Shown piece by piece: positions 1 to 10,207 of a DNA stretch of 64,000 bases. Made by a program: the position numbers and the translations under genes. A model generated the notes under the pieces. The model saw nothing but the letters and a program-made list of their open reading frames with translations, had not been told where the DNA came from and ran no database searches. Positions within the stretch are counted from its first letter, which is position 1. Every line of letters begins with the position of its first letter. The DNA is from Pyronema omphalodes (taxonomy: Eukaryota > Ascomycota > Pezizomycetes > Pezizales > Pyronemataceae): contig JAJJXM010000044.1 in the NCBI GenBank assembly GCA_024516155.1, positions 434,001 to 498,000 of the forward strand. The letters run 5' to 3'.

Positions 1-7
1 TCAGGAA

Positions 8-1744
8 TTGGCCGGCGTGGACTTCAAAATTTTTTATCGAAAAAGAACAAGTAATGGCAAGCCAGATGCATTGTCTAGGCGCCCAGAGTACCGCCCTGAA
101 AAGGGGGGAGATGGAGATCAGCCTGTACAGACGATCCTGAAAGAAAAACACTTCAACGCAATTTCAGCAATCAGTACAGGAGGAGAAGGAATGGTTTTTT
201 GTTGCTCGGCTGTTCAACTAGAATATCTGTCAACGGCAGTATCTAGATGGACAAAGGAATTTGAAATGGATATAAAGGAAGCAGGAAAGAAGGACGCGGC
301 ATACCAGCAGGCTTTGAGGAGTTTGGATGCAAGCGCGAAGGATCAAGAAGGAAAGGAAAAGGCTAGGACGGAAGGTTTATTAGAAGAAAGAAACGGTTTA
401 TTATATCGCAAAGGATTACTCTGGGTCCCACAGAATGCACGACAAGCGGTCCTTCATACAGAGCATAACAGTAAAATTGCAGGTCACTTTGGCCAAGATA
501 AAACAATAGAATTGATAAGACGAAATTTCTGGTGGCCAAGGATGGACCAGGAAATAATTGAATACATCCGAAGCTGTAACGAATGTCAACGAGACAAAAC
601 AGCACGACACAAACCCTATGGAATGCTTTCACCGCTCGAGCTTCTATACGCTCCATGGACATCAATCGCCATGGATTTTATAACAGACTTACCACTTTCT
701 GATGGTTGCGATCAACTATGGGTCATCATCGATAGATTCACAAAGATGGCTCATTTTGTCCCGCTCAAGAAAGATGAGAAAACAGCTGCTCATCTGGTCA
801 AGATATTCGCAAGAGAGATTTGGAGATTTCACGGCATTCCGACAGACATAATCTCGGATCGAGACCACAGATTCACTTCGACAGAGTGGAAACAATTCTT
901 GGGCATTTTAGGTGTTCGCCCAAGAATGAGCACTGCCTTCCACCCTCAAACGGATGGGCAAACTGAACGAATCAACCAAACCATCGAAGCATACCTCCGA
1001 TCATTCATTAACTACGAGATGGATGATTGGGTCGACCTACTACCCATGGCCGAATTCGCCTACAACAATTCAATAACCCAGGCTACTGGCATGTGGCCCT
1101 TCTACGCCAATTACGGAAGACATCCAGCATGCACCAACCCGGCATCATCAAACACGAAACTGAATGAGGAACAAAGCTTCATCAACCACATCACCTCCGT
1201 CCATGGCATACTTATTCAGAACTTGAAGTCGACACAAGAAAGGATGCGGAAGTATGCAGATGCTAAACGAAAGGATGCCACAGAATTTAAGGTTGGAGAT
1301 CTGGTCATGTTAGACGGACGACACATACAAACAAGGAGACCAAAAGACAAGCTCGACCACAAAAAGCACGGTCCCTTCGCCATAGAGAAAGTAGTATCAC
1401 CAACAGCGATGCGCTTATCTCTCCCCCGGAAATGGAAGATCCACAACACCTTCCACGTCTCCCTACTCGAGCCCTACAACAATGGCAACAGACCTCCCCC
1501 AGACCTCCTCCAGATCATTGATGAAGCAGATAACATTGAAGGCAATGAGGAATGGGAAATTGAAGAAATCATTTCGAGTAGGAAAACAAGAGGAAAAGTA
1601 CTTTACCGAGTCAAATGGAAAGGCTTTCCCTTAAAGAAAGATCAAACACAAGAACCATATGAATCTTTCATAGTAGGCGGCTTGGAATCTCTCTGCGAGT
1701 TCCACTCAAAGAACCCAAGCATGCCGAGGGACCAACGCGTTTAA
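8..1744 (+). CDS. Gypsy Pol C-terminal part: RNase H end, integrase, chromodomain (copy 1A)
   Basis: This is the C-terminal 578 residues of a Gag-Pol polyprotein; the true start is outside the window. The first residues are the RNase H end (DFKIFYRK, then KPDALSRRPEYRPEKG). An integrase HHCC zinc motif follows (HTEHNSKIAGHFG ... CNEC). The core has D in AMDFITDLP, D in SDRD and E in DGQTERIN. A GPF/chromodomain module ends the protein (EEWEIEEIISSR, then YRVKWKGFP). Compared with copy 1B it has SDRDHRF for SDRDSRF and GMWPFY for GMSPFY, so it has drifted slightly, but no stop is present. It integrates element cDNA, and the chromodomain is expected to steer it to heterochromatin. Confidence 0.93.
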   Translation: MAGVDFKIFYRKRTSNGKPDALSRRPEYRPEKGGDGDQPVQTILKEKHFNAISAISTGGEGMVFCCSAVQLEYLSTAVSRWTKEFEMDIKEAGKKDAAYQQALRSLDASAKDQEGKEKARTEGLLEERNGLLYRKGLLWVPQNARQAVLHTEHNSKIAGHFGQDKTIELIRRNFWWPRMDQEIIEYIRSCNECQRDKTARHKPYGMLSPLELLYAPWTSIAMDFITDLPLSDGCDQLWVIIDRFTKMAHFVPLKKDEKTAAHLVKIFAREIWRFHGIPTDIISDRDHRFTSTEWKQFLGILGVRPRMSTAFHPQTDGQTERINQTIEAYLRSFINYEMDDWVDLLPMAEFAYNNSITQATGMWPFYANYGRHPACTNPASSNTKLNEEQSFINHITSVHGILIQNLKSTQERMRKYADAKRKDATEFKVGDLVMLDGRHIQTRRPKDKLDHKKHGPFAIEKVVSPTAMRLSLPRKWKIHNTFHVSLLEPYNNGNRPPPDLLQIIDEADNIEGNEEWEIEEIISSRKTRGKVLYRVKWKGFPLKKDQTQEPYESFIVGGLESLCEFHSKNPSMPRDQRV

Positions 1745-1912
1745 CCAACCCATCATAAGATACCTTTCCCCACTGAGGTTCTAATGGTCTTATCATGAAA
1801 ACGTGTTGGTGGATGAAGGGGCTGGAGGACTTCATCAGAAAAGACCCCGTTGATCAATTACTATAATCATTGTTAGTGATTTCGGGGCGAAATCTTATAA
1901 GGGGGGAGGTGG
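1745..1912 (+). promoter_or_regulatory. 3' non-coding region and polypurine tract of copy 1A
   Basis: This short non-coding stretch lies between the pol stop and the 3' LTR. It ends in a purine run (AAGGGGGGAGGTGG, about 1899-1912) directly before the LTR's TGTCATAC. That is the expected position of the plus-strand primer. The same run lies beside the 3' LTR of copy 1B. Confidence 0.8.
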
Positions 1913-3520
1913 TGTCATACCCTACCCCGATAAGACATTTAAAAAGAATGGGGATTCTTACCTAAGTAATAACTCAAGCCAAAGGCGAGAGCTATTACTA
2001 ACCACCCTTCATCCACTTCCCGCAGGAAGTAGGATAATGGGGGGCCAGGGAAAAAGTCAGCGTCATCTAGGGCGGGGAAACCCGGGGCAGCCCCCGAGGT
2101 GGGTCTGTTTCCGATCAATGACTGCGGTTTCTAATGCGCAGCCATACCTCGAGGAACATACCGCTGCCACTGATAAAAACCTGGAATACTTATAGCCTTA
2201 GGGCCTCACTCAAAGAATTACCGAAGCCTTTGAGCGAACGCACCTCTTCCGCCGTATACGAGAAAACCGTCCAGAAAGGGTCGTGGAACTAAGAGACCCG
2301 GCGGGCCAGATATACATACGAATAGAAAGGAGAATGTGACGCAAGTAGGTCACCGCAGGAAACAGATATCAAGGTTGATGAGGATAGGAAGGTTAGGAGG
2401 GAGAGAACTGTATTTAAGTTTAATGGGATAATGTATTCACGAAACACTTTGCCGTAAAACAAGAAAACATAGTCATATGTGACCGAGGCATTACGCCTGA
2501 CCGACGGAGGAAACCGGATAAGCCAAATAACATCATACGACAGCGGAGTCTAGTCGGCCGAAGGAGATAAGGAGTTAACTACCTCTTTGGTTAGTTATCA
2601 CCGGAAACCTTATCTTCGCAAACGCACCTTCGAACTGCCGATATGACGAGACAACCGTACGACGAACGAAACATCCAACCACCTCCTATTTGGGACCCCC
2701 GGAAGGCCCACAGTCTATTGCCGACCATGACGACATTATTAGATCATACAAACGACTTCACCGGATGCGACGGAATCGCCAGCCGGATATCGAAGTCCGA
2801 AGTTAGTTGCCGGAACGCGTCAGCCGGTACTGCAATGCACATTCCTCGAAATGCATTCCGATGCCTTATTATTATTAATGACATCAGTGCAAACGACGAA
2901 AAGAACCAGTCTAGCCATTAGCAAACAACTAAGGCATCATCCGGATAACGGCCCGGAGGATGTCTTAAAGTATATTCGCGATATTAGCGTTTTTACCAAA
3001 AGTTGCATTTTGTATGGTGGTAAAATCACGTTTAGGTGTAGCCAACCAACGTCTTAGGGTACTTCCACTTCCGCCCACCACATAGTGCTTGCAGGGTATA
3101 TGAGTGGGGAGCTCAAGATAAGAAAAATATAAAAGTGCCAACAGCCCCCACTCGAAGAAGCCATCATCGAGCAACGCATTCAATACTGTCCCGAATACAA
3201 CAACACTTCCCACGAAGGGTTATTGTCATCTTTTGAGTCAATACCCGACGTCCTCAAATATATACCTTACCTCCAATCAATACAATACCTCCGGTCGTCC
3301 CTCTGAAAGAAACGACCACCAAACGGAACCGATACTCTCGAAACGCTCCCTGAGATACGCAGGAGAGTTTAAACTTATAACTGTTATCACCACTACTCTC
3401 CGTTAGAAGAATCCCCTTGAGAAGTAATAATTCCCATTCTTGGAATTATTGCTTCTCTCTTTTCTTTCGGGAATATCAGAGTTACCCGGCCGTCCATTAC
3501 CCTAGGACCCCCGGTTTACA
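1913..3520 (+). repeat. 3' LTR of copy 1A (family 1 LTR, about 1.6 kb)
   Basis: The LTR starts TGTCATACCC and ends GGTTTACA, giving TG...CA ends. The same sequence occurs twice more in inverse orientation (32695-34306 and 46052-47657), which fixes the borders. TATA-like sequences lie near 3128 (TATAAAAG) and 3257 (ATATATAC). A TAAACTTATA stretch near 3370 matches the family's primer-binding site. An almost perfect hairpin at 3419-3457 lies between that stretch and the LTR end. Confidence 0.92.
3419..3457 (+). promoter_or_regulatory. Inverted repeat in the family 1 LTR 3' part (candidate U5 hairpin)
   Basis: The arms 3419-3434 and 3442-3457 are reverse complements at 15 of 16 positions, with a 7-base loop. 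Related hairpins lie near 32758-32797 and 46110-46155 in the copy 1B LTRs. The position, between the predicted RNA start and the primer-binding site, fits an RNA structure used in priming. That role is inferred. Confidence 0.5.
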
Positions 3521-3567
3521 AATACAACGACGAAACCAACATCTGGCACCTCCGTTAATCCCTCAAA

Positions 3568-4515
3568 ATGGACCAAATTGACAAGGTCGTTGTGGCCCTG
3601 TACCTCAACGAAGCCGGAAGGCTGGAGGTCGAACAGGACCCCACGAAGATCAAACTGGTCCGCAACACCGTAAAGGAATACGAACGAGACTGTCAACTTA
3701 GGGACGACCTTCGAGTCGATCTAACAGAACCTTGAAAGGATAATTCCCTCTGCGCCCAACGAATTACCGTTCTGGAGAGGGATCTGGAAAGCGCCAACGC
3801 CTCCGTTCGACTCCTACAAGCCCTTACGAAAAACGGTCCCCTTCCGAATACCCGTCCTATTGAATTACCTCACCCACCTGAGTTTTGTGGTGAACGCAAG
3901 GAACCCTTGAACTTCATCTCGAAGGTCAGATCGAAGCTCGCCGGAGACTCCTCCCGTTTTACCGATGATCATCATAAGCTTCGTTACACTTATGGATATC
4001 TCAAAGGCAATGCCTAGAATCAAATTCAACCTTACGTCCTTACAGATAAGATTAAGCTTAAGGACGTTGAGGCTCTCATTAGAATTCTGGAAGCTGCCTT
4101 GGGAGATCCTGATCAAGTTGGAACTGGATCTGGGGAATTGGATAAACTTCAACAGGGCAACCGTGAGTTAAGCCGATATTACGCAGAGTTCCAGCGATTA
4201 ATGGCTATCTTGAAGTACGATGAGAACGCAAAGAAGGCTGCTCTGAAGCGTGGACTCTCACGAGACCTTCAGACCAGTCTTGTTTACCAAGCCGAACAAC
4301 CTCAGAACTTCACCAGGTTTGTTGATCTTTGTATGAAGCTACATTATAGAATTCGAGCTCATTCAACACACAAAACGGCACGTTCCTTGGGTCCTCAGTC
4401 GTTCCAGCTCCCCGCCATCTCGCCCGGCGTCCCACCCAACGAATACCAATAGTGGTAATTACGGATCGGCCCCCATGGATCTATCAGCTTCCCAAAGGGC
4501 TCAGAACCAACGCCG
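3568..4515 (+). pseudogene. Gag of element 4, N-terminal and middle part, degenerate
   Basis: An ATG at 3568 opens a frame (MDQIDKVVVALYL...) that lines up in phase with the clear retrotransposon Gag domain from about 4050 (LDKLQQGNRELSRYYAEF ... KKAALKRGLSRDLQ). The frame is broken by TGA at 3733-3735 and TAG at 4015-4017, and by a frameshift near 4360-4440. It then continues with GNYGSAPMDLSASQRAQNQR, the linker that normally precedes the zinc knuckle. The knuckle itself follows after the inserted LTR at 5961. The TAG sits where a glutamine codon (CAG) would fit the Gag pattern. Confidence 0.75.
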
Positions 4516-4783
4516 TATCAGAATCCGTATCCACGGTTACTGACGACAGGCAGCGCGGAGTTCCAGCGAAGGGCGGGGCGGCGGCGGCTTGGGGAAGGCT
4601 GGGAGGTTGGGAAATGGGCGAGGGTTTGCTGGGAAATCACATGTCAGTTTTGAGAAGAGATGGAGATGTCACAAGGGAACTTTTGTAGATAGGACTATAG
4701 TAAATAGAAACTTGTTTGCGTGAAGAAATACACTACATACAAATTTCCTCCTCTTATACTTGTTCCTTCCTGACTCGTGACTC

Positions 4784-4809
4784 AGCATTCTCCGGCTGCG
4801 GAGAATGCT
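4784..4809. repeat. Conserved palindrome 2 of family-5 LTR
   Basis: AGCATTCTCCG and CGGAGAATGCT form a perfect 11 bp stem with a 4-base loop. The same palindrome is kept at 8076-8101 and 52935-52960 in the other two family-5 LTR copies. Confidence 0.6.
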
Positions 4810-5019
4810 CCAATGCTAACCGCCGTGATAACTAAATACATGACCAACATCCCCCACCACTTCCAACCGCTGTAATTCCAAATAATAGAACAAGGGAACA
4901 ATACATACCAAAAGATAACTACCTTGCTAACCGCCGTAATTCCAAATAATAAAGAAACAGTACATACCAAAAAGATAACATGCTAACCGCAGTAATTCCA
5001 AATACTAAAGAAACATTAC

Positions 5020-5665
5020 TGTAACGGCGGACTGGGGACAGACGAGACTAGGGGACTCGCGGGCTCGGCGGCGAGTGATAGGCTATGACACGGGGAGGCA
5101 GGACAGACTTTGTGGGGCGAGGCACGACTTTGTATTGGTGGTTGAATACAAGACGTTGCATATCGAACCTCAGCTACGGAAAACATTACAGCTATTTATC
5201 CTTTTCCGTCCTCTCTTTTCCCCGACTCCTTGACTTTTCCCCGCTCCTTCCCTCGCCCTATTCCCTATCCCAAATCCTTCCCATTCCGGTTCTACCCTTC
5301 CTCCTTCCTCTTACTTCCTACTCCCTCGTCTTCGTACCCTATCTCCTTACTCCTCGTTCCCTAGTCTTGCTCCTCCATTACCTAGCCTCCTAGCTTTCCC
5401 ATAATCCCCTCATCCTCCTTCGTCGGTTCCTCCCGTTGTTACCCCCATAGTCTCCGTCTTCTTCCTTAATCCCTCATTCCCTTCCCTCCTTCGTTCTCCA
5501 TTCGTTCCTCCTCTTTCCTCCCTTCCTCCGTTCCTTCGTTCCATCGTGCTTGGCTTCCTCCTTCTCCCGATAACCTCCTCTTCTTGTCCCTTTCTATCTT
5601 AGTTATTTTATTATTTTTTCATCATTATCTCTCTCTAGCTACTCCTGTGATTCTACGCCGTGACA
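5020..5665. repeat. Nested solo LTR-like insertion (646 bp) in copy 5L1
   Basis: The sequence begins TGTAACGGCGG and ends CGCCGTGACA. It is flanked by ATTAC (5015-5019) and GTTAC (5666-5670), a 5 bp duplication with one mismatch. The other family-5 LTRs lack it at this site. It contains a strongly pyrimidine-rich stretch (about 5190-5650) and no supported ORF. The TG...CA ends with a 5 bp duplication favour a solo LTR over a DNA transposon. Confidence 0.65.
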
Positions 5666-5814
5666 GTTACATACCAAAAAAGATAACTACCTTGCTAACC
5701 GCCATAACTCCAAATACATAAGAGATAAGTAAAAGATTCCAACATTTCCCTAACCGCCGTGATACCTAAAATAATCTCAAATAATAAATAATTCCTAACA
5801 TATGAAAATCCCCC

Positions 5815-5835
5815 GCAAGGGGCCCAGCCCCTTGC
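5815..5835. repeat. Conserved GC palindrome 1 of family-5 LTR
   Basis: GCAAGGGG and CCCCTTGC are separated by 5 bases. The palindrome is conserved at 8349-8371 and 53330-53352. In the element's own orientation it lies just after the stop codon of the third ORF, so it could be a structured 3' end or a terminator. The role is inferred. Confidence 0.6.
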
Positions 5836-5960
5836 CCGGACCCTATCGCTATTACTTCATGATTGCGTAGCAGGTTGCTAGGGTGTTGGTAACCACCCAT
5901 AGCCCCGCGGTGGTGACAGCGGAGGCCAGCAGCATGTCATGGGAGCGTTGTGACACGCCG

Positions 5961-6722
5961 TCGTGATGAACGAATGGCTAAGGGACCTTGTCTTTACTGT
6001 GGATCAGCCGATCATTTCAAAAACGAATGCTCTACGTTGGCAGCAAACAACCCCCGCAAGATTCGCCTAGCCGCCACCGAGGTTTTGGATATCCCAGCAA
6101 ACCCCGACATCGACCAGGGAAAAGAGTAGTCCATCAACAGCCTGTTGGCTCTGTTGTTGGACCAGCCCCTGCCTCGTCTTTCGTTTCATCTCAGGAAATC
6201 GTTTATGTATCCGCTAGTTCTTTGTCAAGTAAACAAGAAAACTATTTGGATGGGAATCATTTGGTCGTGCCATGTACACTAACTGAACACAATACCAAAA
6301 TCGATACTCATGCTCTTGTAGACTGCGGATGCACAGGAATTTCCTTCATGAACGAAGACTTCGCACGCCAACACAACTTTCCCCGTTACCAATCAAAAAA
6401 CCCCAAAATGGTCGAAGTAATTGATGGTCGACCCATTTCATCAGGAGACATCACCGAATACGTTCAAGTCGAATGTGCAATAGGAGACCACCATGAATTA
6501 CTAACTGCTTACGTTACTCAGCTTGGTCATTATCCCCTCGTTTTAGGAATCCCATGGCTTCGTAAACACGATGTTACAATAAACTTCGCCGACAATGACA
6601 TCAAATTCTCTTCGCCGAATTGTCTCCCCCACCGAACCACGTTAACACCCACCCCTTTTAAGGGTATTGCTCCGAAACAACAAAATAAGATCTGTGCTAT
6701 TTCAGCTACGACGTTTCGATGA
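5961..6722 (+). pseudogene. Gag zinc knuckle and protease of element 4
   Basis: After the solo LTR the gag continues (RDERMAKGP) into a CCHC knuckle (CLYCGSADHFKNEC). An aspartic protease region follows from about 6200: ALVDCGCTGISF is the active-site loop (D-C-G in place of the usual D-T/S-G), and LGHYPLVLGIPWLRKHD is the flap-side region. A TGA at 6720-6722 interrupts the frame, which then continues in phase into the RT segment at 6777. It is dead. Confidence 0.78.
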
Positions 6723-7809
6723 ATCGTAAACAATGCCAATAATCGTTACGGAAAAGTCGAACAATTCTCCTTATTATTGAATGAAATCACCACAGCTCTT
6801 CAACCAGAGAAAGAAGAACCAGATCTTGAGACTATTGCACCACCAGAATATCACCAGTACTTGGAAATCTTCGAAAAAGTCAATGCGGATAAGTTACCGC
6901 CCCATCGACCGTCGGATCACAAGATATCACTAGTCGATGGTTTTCAGCCTCCCTTCGGTCCCCTTTACTCCCTATCACGTCCAGAGCTGGAGGAATTGAA
7001 ACGATGGTTAGATGAAAACCTTACCAAAGGCTTCATTCGTGCCTCCTCATCCCCAGCGGCTGCTCCCATTCTTTTCCTAAAGAAAGGCAATGGTTCGTTG
7101 CGTTTGGTGGTCGATTATCGTGGAATAAACGCCGGAACAATTAAGAATCGCTACCCCCTTCCCCTGATGCTGGATACCTTAATGAACCTTTCAAGAGCTA
7201 AATGGTTCACTAAGCTCGACATTAGGGGTGCGTATAATTTAATACGTATGGCAAATGGGGAAGAATGGAAAACCGCTTTTCGTACCCGGTACGGATTATT
7301 TGAATCATTGGGTATGCCCTTTGGGCTTACCAATGCCCCTGCAACGTTTCAGAACTTCATTAACAACGTATTGGCACCTTACCTTGATCGATTCTGTACT
7401 GCCTATTTGGATGACACTCTGATCTATTCGGATAATCTCGAAGAACATAAACAACATGTTAAATTGATCCTCGAAGCATTCGAAAAAGCGGGATTACATC
7501 TCAAACCAGGGAAATGCGAGTTCCACCAGAAGGAAGTAAAGTACTTAGGACTCATCATTAATACAAAAGGAATAAAGATGGATCCTGAGAAGATTACTGC
7601 AGTCCGGGATTGGGAATCTCCCCGAAACCTCAAAGATGTTAGAGCGTTTTTGGGTTTTGCGAATTTCTATCGACGTTTCGTTAAAAACTATTCAAAGATA
7701 GTCCAACCTGTCACGTTACTCACACAAAAAGGAGTTCCTTTCGTCAGGTCGAAACCCCAACAACAGGCCTTTGAGGAATTGAAATCAACGTTTACATCCG
7801 CCCCCGTTT
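6723..7809 (+). pseudogene. Reverse transcriptase part of element 4 Pol, truncated
   Basis: The frame continues in phase from the protease. It carries [12 protein letters not shown] (the usual protease-RT linker), [14 protein letters not shown] (RT motif A, catalytic Asp), [13 protein letters not shown], and YLDD in [14 protein letters not shown] (motif C). The thumb region follows ([12 protein letters not shown]). It stops at FTSAPVF where a family-5 LTR takes over. RNase H and integrase would normally follow and are absent here. Confidence 0.82.
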
Positions 7810-8408
7810 TCAGAATGCGTATCCACGGTTACTGACCACAGGCAGCGTGGGGTTTTGGCGAAGGGCGGGGCGGCGGCGGCTTGGGGAAGGCTGGGAGGGT
7901 GGGAAATGGGCGAGTGTTTGCTGGGAAATCGCAGGTGGGTTTTGAGAAGAGATGGAGATGTCACAAGGGAACTTTTGTAGATAGGATTATAGTAAATAGA
8001 AACTTGATTGCGTGAAGAAATAAACTGCATACAAATTTCCTCCTCTTATACTTGTTCCTTCCTGACTCGTGACTCAGCATTCTCCGCCTGCGGAGAATGC
8101 TCCAATGCTAACCGCCGTGATAACTAAATACATGACCAACATACAGTACATACCAAAAAGATGACTTGCTAACCGCCGTAATTCCAAATACTAAAGAAAC
8201 AATACATACCAAAAGAGATAACTACCTTGCTAACCGCCGTAACTCCAAAAACATAAGAGATAAGTAAAAGATTCCAACATTTCCCTAACCGCCGTGATAC
8301 CTAAAATAATCTCAAATAATAAATAATTCCTAACATATGACAATCCCCGGCAAGGGGCCCAGCCCCTTGCCCTAAGCCTATCCCTATTACTTCATGATTG
8401 CGTAGCAG
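7810..8408 (-). repeat. Family-5 LTR copy 5L2, truncated
   Basis: It shares the 3' end (minus orientation) and both palindromes with 5L1 and the LTR of 5A. It stops at 8408 (CGTAGCAG), about 100 bases short of the LTR start. The lost part is where unrelated sequence of the KDZ element begins. The likely explanation is that the KDZ transposon inserted into this LTR, leaving its other end beyond the window. That is inferred. Confidence 0.75.
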
Positions 8409-8950
8409 CACCTGACGGGTGGAACTCCACTATCAAAGTAGTTAGCAGGCGGTGCACGCCGCCTTCAACTAATTTGATGGTGGCCCGCAGGGCAGCCGCC
8501 CGGCTTCAGAAAGATTTTCACTCAAACATAAACTTTCATGAATGAAAGAAATTGTTCCATCGCTTTTGCGATGAATTAAAAGCAGTTAAATCTATTTATC
8601 CGCGTGAACATGTTTTAAAAAAAAAAAAAAAAAAATTGGTGACTGGAAACAGCACCAATGTTGTAAGCGAGCAGTGTTGCTCTGCTGGGGCCTCGCCCCG
8701 CTGCAAATATTTTGGATCATAAACATCATCTTTTAAAAATAAAGAAGATTGTTCCATCGCTTTTGCGATGAATTAAAAGCAGTTAAAACTCCAAATTCGC
8801 GTGACTCATTTTTTTAAAAAAAAAAATTAAAAAAAAAACATGGTAACCAGTGTTGTAAGGGATAGTGCGCTGCTGGAAGGTTACCCGGCTTTAACAACTA
8901 CGCGTAACGAACTACACGTCCTGGCAACAACCACCACCTCACCCCATCTC
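8409..8950. repeat. Non-coding region with a 197 bp-spaced duplication, probable KDZ transposon 5' end
   Basis: No gene is seen. A 40 bp sequence (8551-8590) recurs exactly at 8748-8787. Each copy contains the hairpin CATCGCTTTTGCGATG, and each is followed by CGCGTGA, a long A run and a related TGTTGTAAG segment. The arrangement looks like a tandem duplication of a roughly 200 bp unit. A strong imperfect inverted repeat of about 24 bp arms lies at 8432-8479. The region follows the cut LTR directly, so CACCTGACGGGTGG at 8409 may be the transposon terminus. Confidence 0.5.
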
Positions 8951-9020
8951 CTTGCAACAAACACCAACTGACCCACACCACTACACCAATTTCAACGTTT
9001 CCTATCCTACTGGCATTCAA

Positions 9021-9411
9021 ATGCCTGTCCTGAAGATTAGTCGCAAAGGACGCAGCCTGCAGCATGTCAGTGCAGGTCTCCGCGGTGGAGCGTTGACCCG
9101 CACTCTGCCCTACACTGCAGCCCGACGGTGGGAAGAGTCACTGAAGACGAGACCGAATCGCTTGATCCCGCCACCTGGATACCATCGCAATAAATGATGG
9201 TCCCATTGAACCACCCACGCTCGAAAGCGATATCGCAAATCCATACCACCTCGATCCACACGACATCGAACAACATGCGCAGCACAACACGTTCGGGCGC
9301 TCCCGTCTGGCCAAGGCGGCTGAACAACAAGCGACTGCGGCAAACTGGATCAAGGCTGAGCAGAGAATGATCGCATTTCGGAGATCTGCACAGCGACCTG
9401 AGCTATGCCAC
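9021..9411 (+). pseudogene. KDZ transposase piece 1 (N-terminus)
   Basis: An ATG at 9021 opens MPVLKISRKGRSLQHVSAG..., which ends at 9197. A second frame, open from 9166 (LDTIAINDGPIEPP...), runs in phase to ELCH at 9411. One indel near 9166-9185 must therefore separate the two halves. The sequence continues after element 3A with CPTEDINARF at 24706, which supports the join. The N-terminal part is not itself diagnostic; assignment rests on continuity with the later pieces. Confidence 0.6.
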
Positions 9412-9930
9412 TGTCACGGCACACGGCTGACGAGCCGTTGTGTTGTTACGTCACCATTGTGTTGTCGTGGTTGTTGTCGACGTCGTGCCGTTGTCTTGCC
9501 GTGTTGTGTTGTGTTGTTGTGTGTGCCGTGCCGTTGTTGTTGATGGACTGACTGATGATGGATGACGTACCATGAGCTGGAAAGCTGTGGCGTCGCAGGT
9601 GAAATGATTGAGAACGGAAGCTGTCATGTAGCGATGTTGGATGACGGCCCAGCAAGAGTGCTGGCCGCCCCTTTGTACATAAGAAGGCTTGCCTCCCCGT
9701 CGTTGAGTTCTCCATCGAATGTCTTGTGTCTTTCTCCTGTCCTTAATAAAGACTGCTCCTTTCAGCCCCACGTCATTCTTGTCCTTGTCCCTGACCCTGT
9801 TTCATGTGCCGTCCGTCTGCCGTGCACTTCGGTCCTTGTCCTTCCGTTCCCATATCCCGGAACCCGCCTAGTCTCCCCCTGCCGGTAGTGTTCAGTGTGT
9901 TCTTCGAACGTCTGTTCCTAGTTCCTGACA
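9412..9930 (+). repeat. 5' LTR of element 3A
   Basis: The LTR runs from TGTCACGGCACACGG to GTTCCTGACA, 519 bp, and matches 24182-24700 at equal length. It is rich in GTTGT repeats near 9440-9540 and carries an AATAAA near 9746. Several small ORFs on both strands fall in it and are not supported. I could not recognise a tRNA match in the primer-binding sequence after it (TTACGCTCGATC). Confidence 0.92.
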
Positions 9931-9931
9931 T

Positions 9932-10207
9932 TACGCTCGATCTAATAATTATTCGACCAACACGCATGAACCCACCGGTTCTGCTTGGACACACGCCTTG
10001 AAACAAGCCCTGGAAACTCACACCCTAAACGAGACCTTCAGAATTTCCGACCGATTCGCTGGCGCAGTGCGACGAGCCATCCGAAGAGCAGAAGATCACT
10101 GCTACCTTGTGGTCCGCTGGGAACTCCAGGATTATACTTACCAGGAGCACGTCCGTCACACCATCCGACTTAAGCCGTTCCTCCGAATCCGCCAACATGC
10201 ACGTTAA
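9932..10207 (+). other. Unassigned open frame upstream of gag in element 3A
   Basis: A frame without an ATG in phase runs from 9932 to a stop at 10205-10207 and overlaps the gag ATG at 10197. It reads EPTGSAWTHALKQALETHT... and is basic with a folded-domain look (RRAIRRAEDHCYLVVRWELQ). It could be a degraded first ORF, an N-terminal Gag part separated by an indel (an out-of-frame ATG lies at 9966), or chance. I do not recognise it. Confidence 0.3.

Larger units (their letters stand above)
1..3520 (+). mobile_element. Ty3/Gypsy element copy 1A, 3' part
   Basis: This is the right-hand end of a chromodomain Ty3/Gypsy element. It holds the end of RNase H, the integrase and chromodomain, a polypurine tract and the 3' LTR; the rest lies left of the window. 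The protein and LTR closely match element 1B at 32695-47657 on the other strand, so both belong to one family. Right of the LTR the sequence changes to the gag of an unrelated Gypsy element, so 1A inserted into element 4. The target duplication cannot be tested because the left end is missing. Confidence 0.93.
4516..5955 (-). repeat. Solo LTR of family 5 (copy 5L1), with nested LTR
   Basis: On the minus strand this reads TGTCACAACG ... GGATTCTGATA. It is flanked by the direct repeat CGCCG at 4511-4515 and 5956-5960. The gag frame on both sides rejoins without it, so it is a clean insertion. It matches the 3' LTR of element 5A (52128-53471), including the last codons of that element's third ORF (about 5855-5955). 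About 650 bp of its length is a second, nested solo LTR. Confidence 0.85.
3521..7809 (+). mobile_element. Decayed Ty3/Gypsy element 4 (gag, protease, RT remains)
   Basis: These are the remains of a Gypsy element related to element 3A: its protease (LVDCGCTGISF) and RT resemble those of 3A. Its left end is lost under copy 1A, and its RT stops where a family-5 LTR begins at 7810. A complete family-5 solo LTR (4516-5955) splits gag. Several stops and frameshifts show long decay. RNase H, integrase and both LTRs are not visible in the window. Confidence 0.85.

Noticed and set aside
4516..5955. Family-5 repeat as a Helitron (5' TC, 3' hairpin)
   Set aside because: A 5 bp duplication, a polypurine tract next to the same sequence in element 5A, and its place as 3' LTR of a Gypsy pol show it is an LTR.
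9446..9888. Several ORFs on both strands in the 3A LTR
   Set aside because: They sit in GT-rich simple sequence, have low-complexity Thr/His runs, and differ between the two LTRs.
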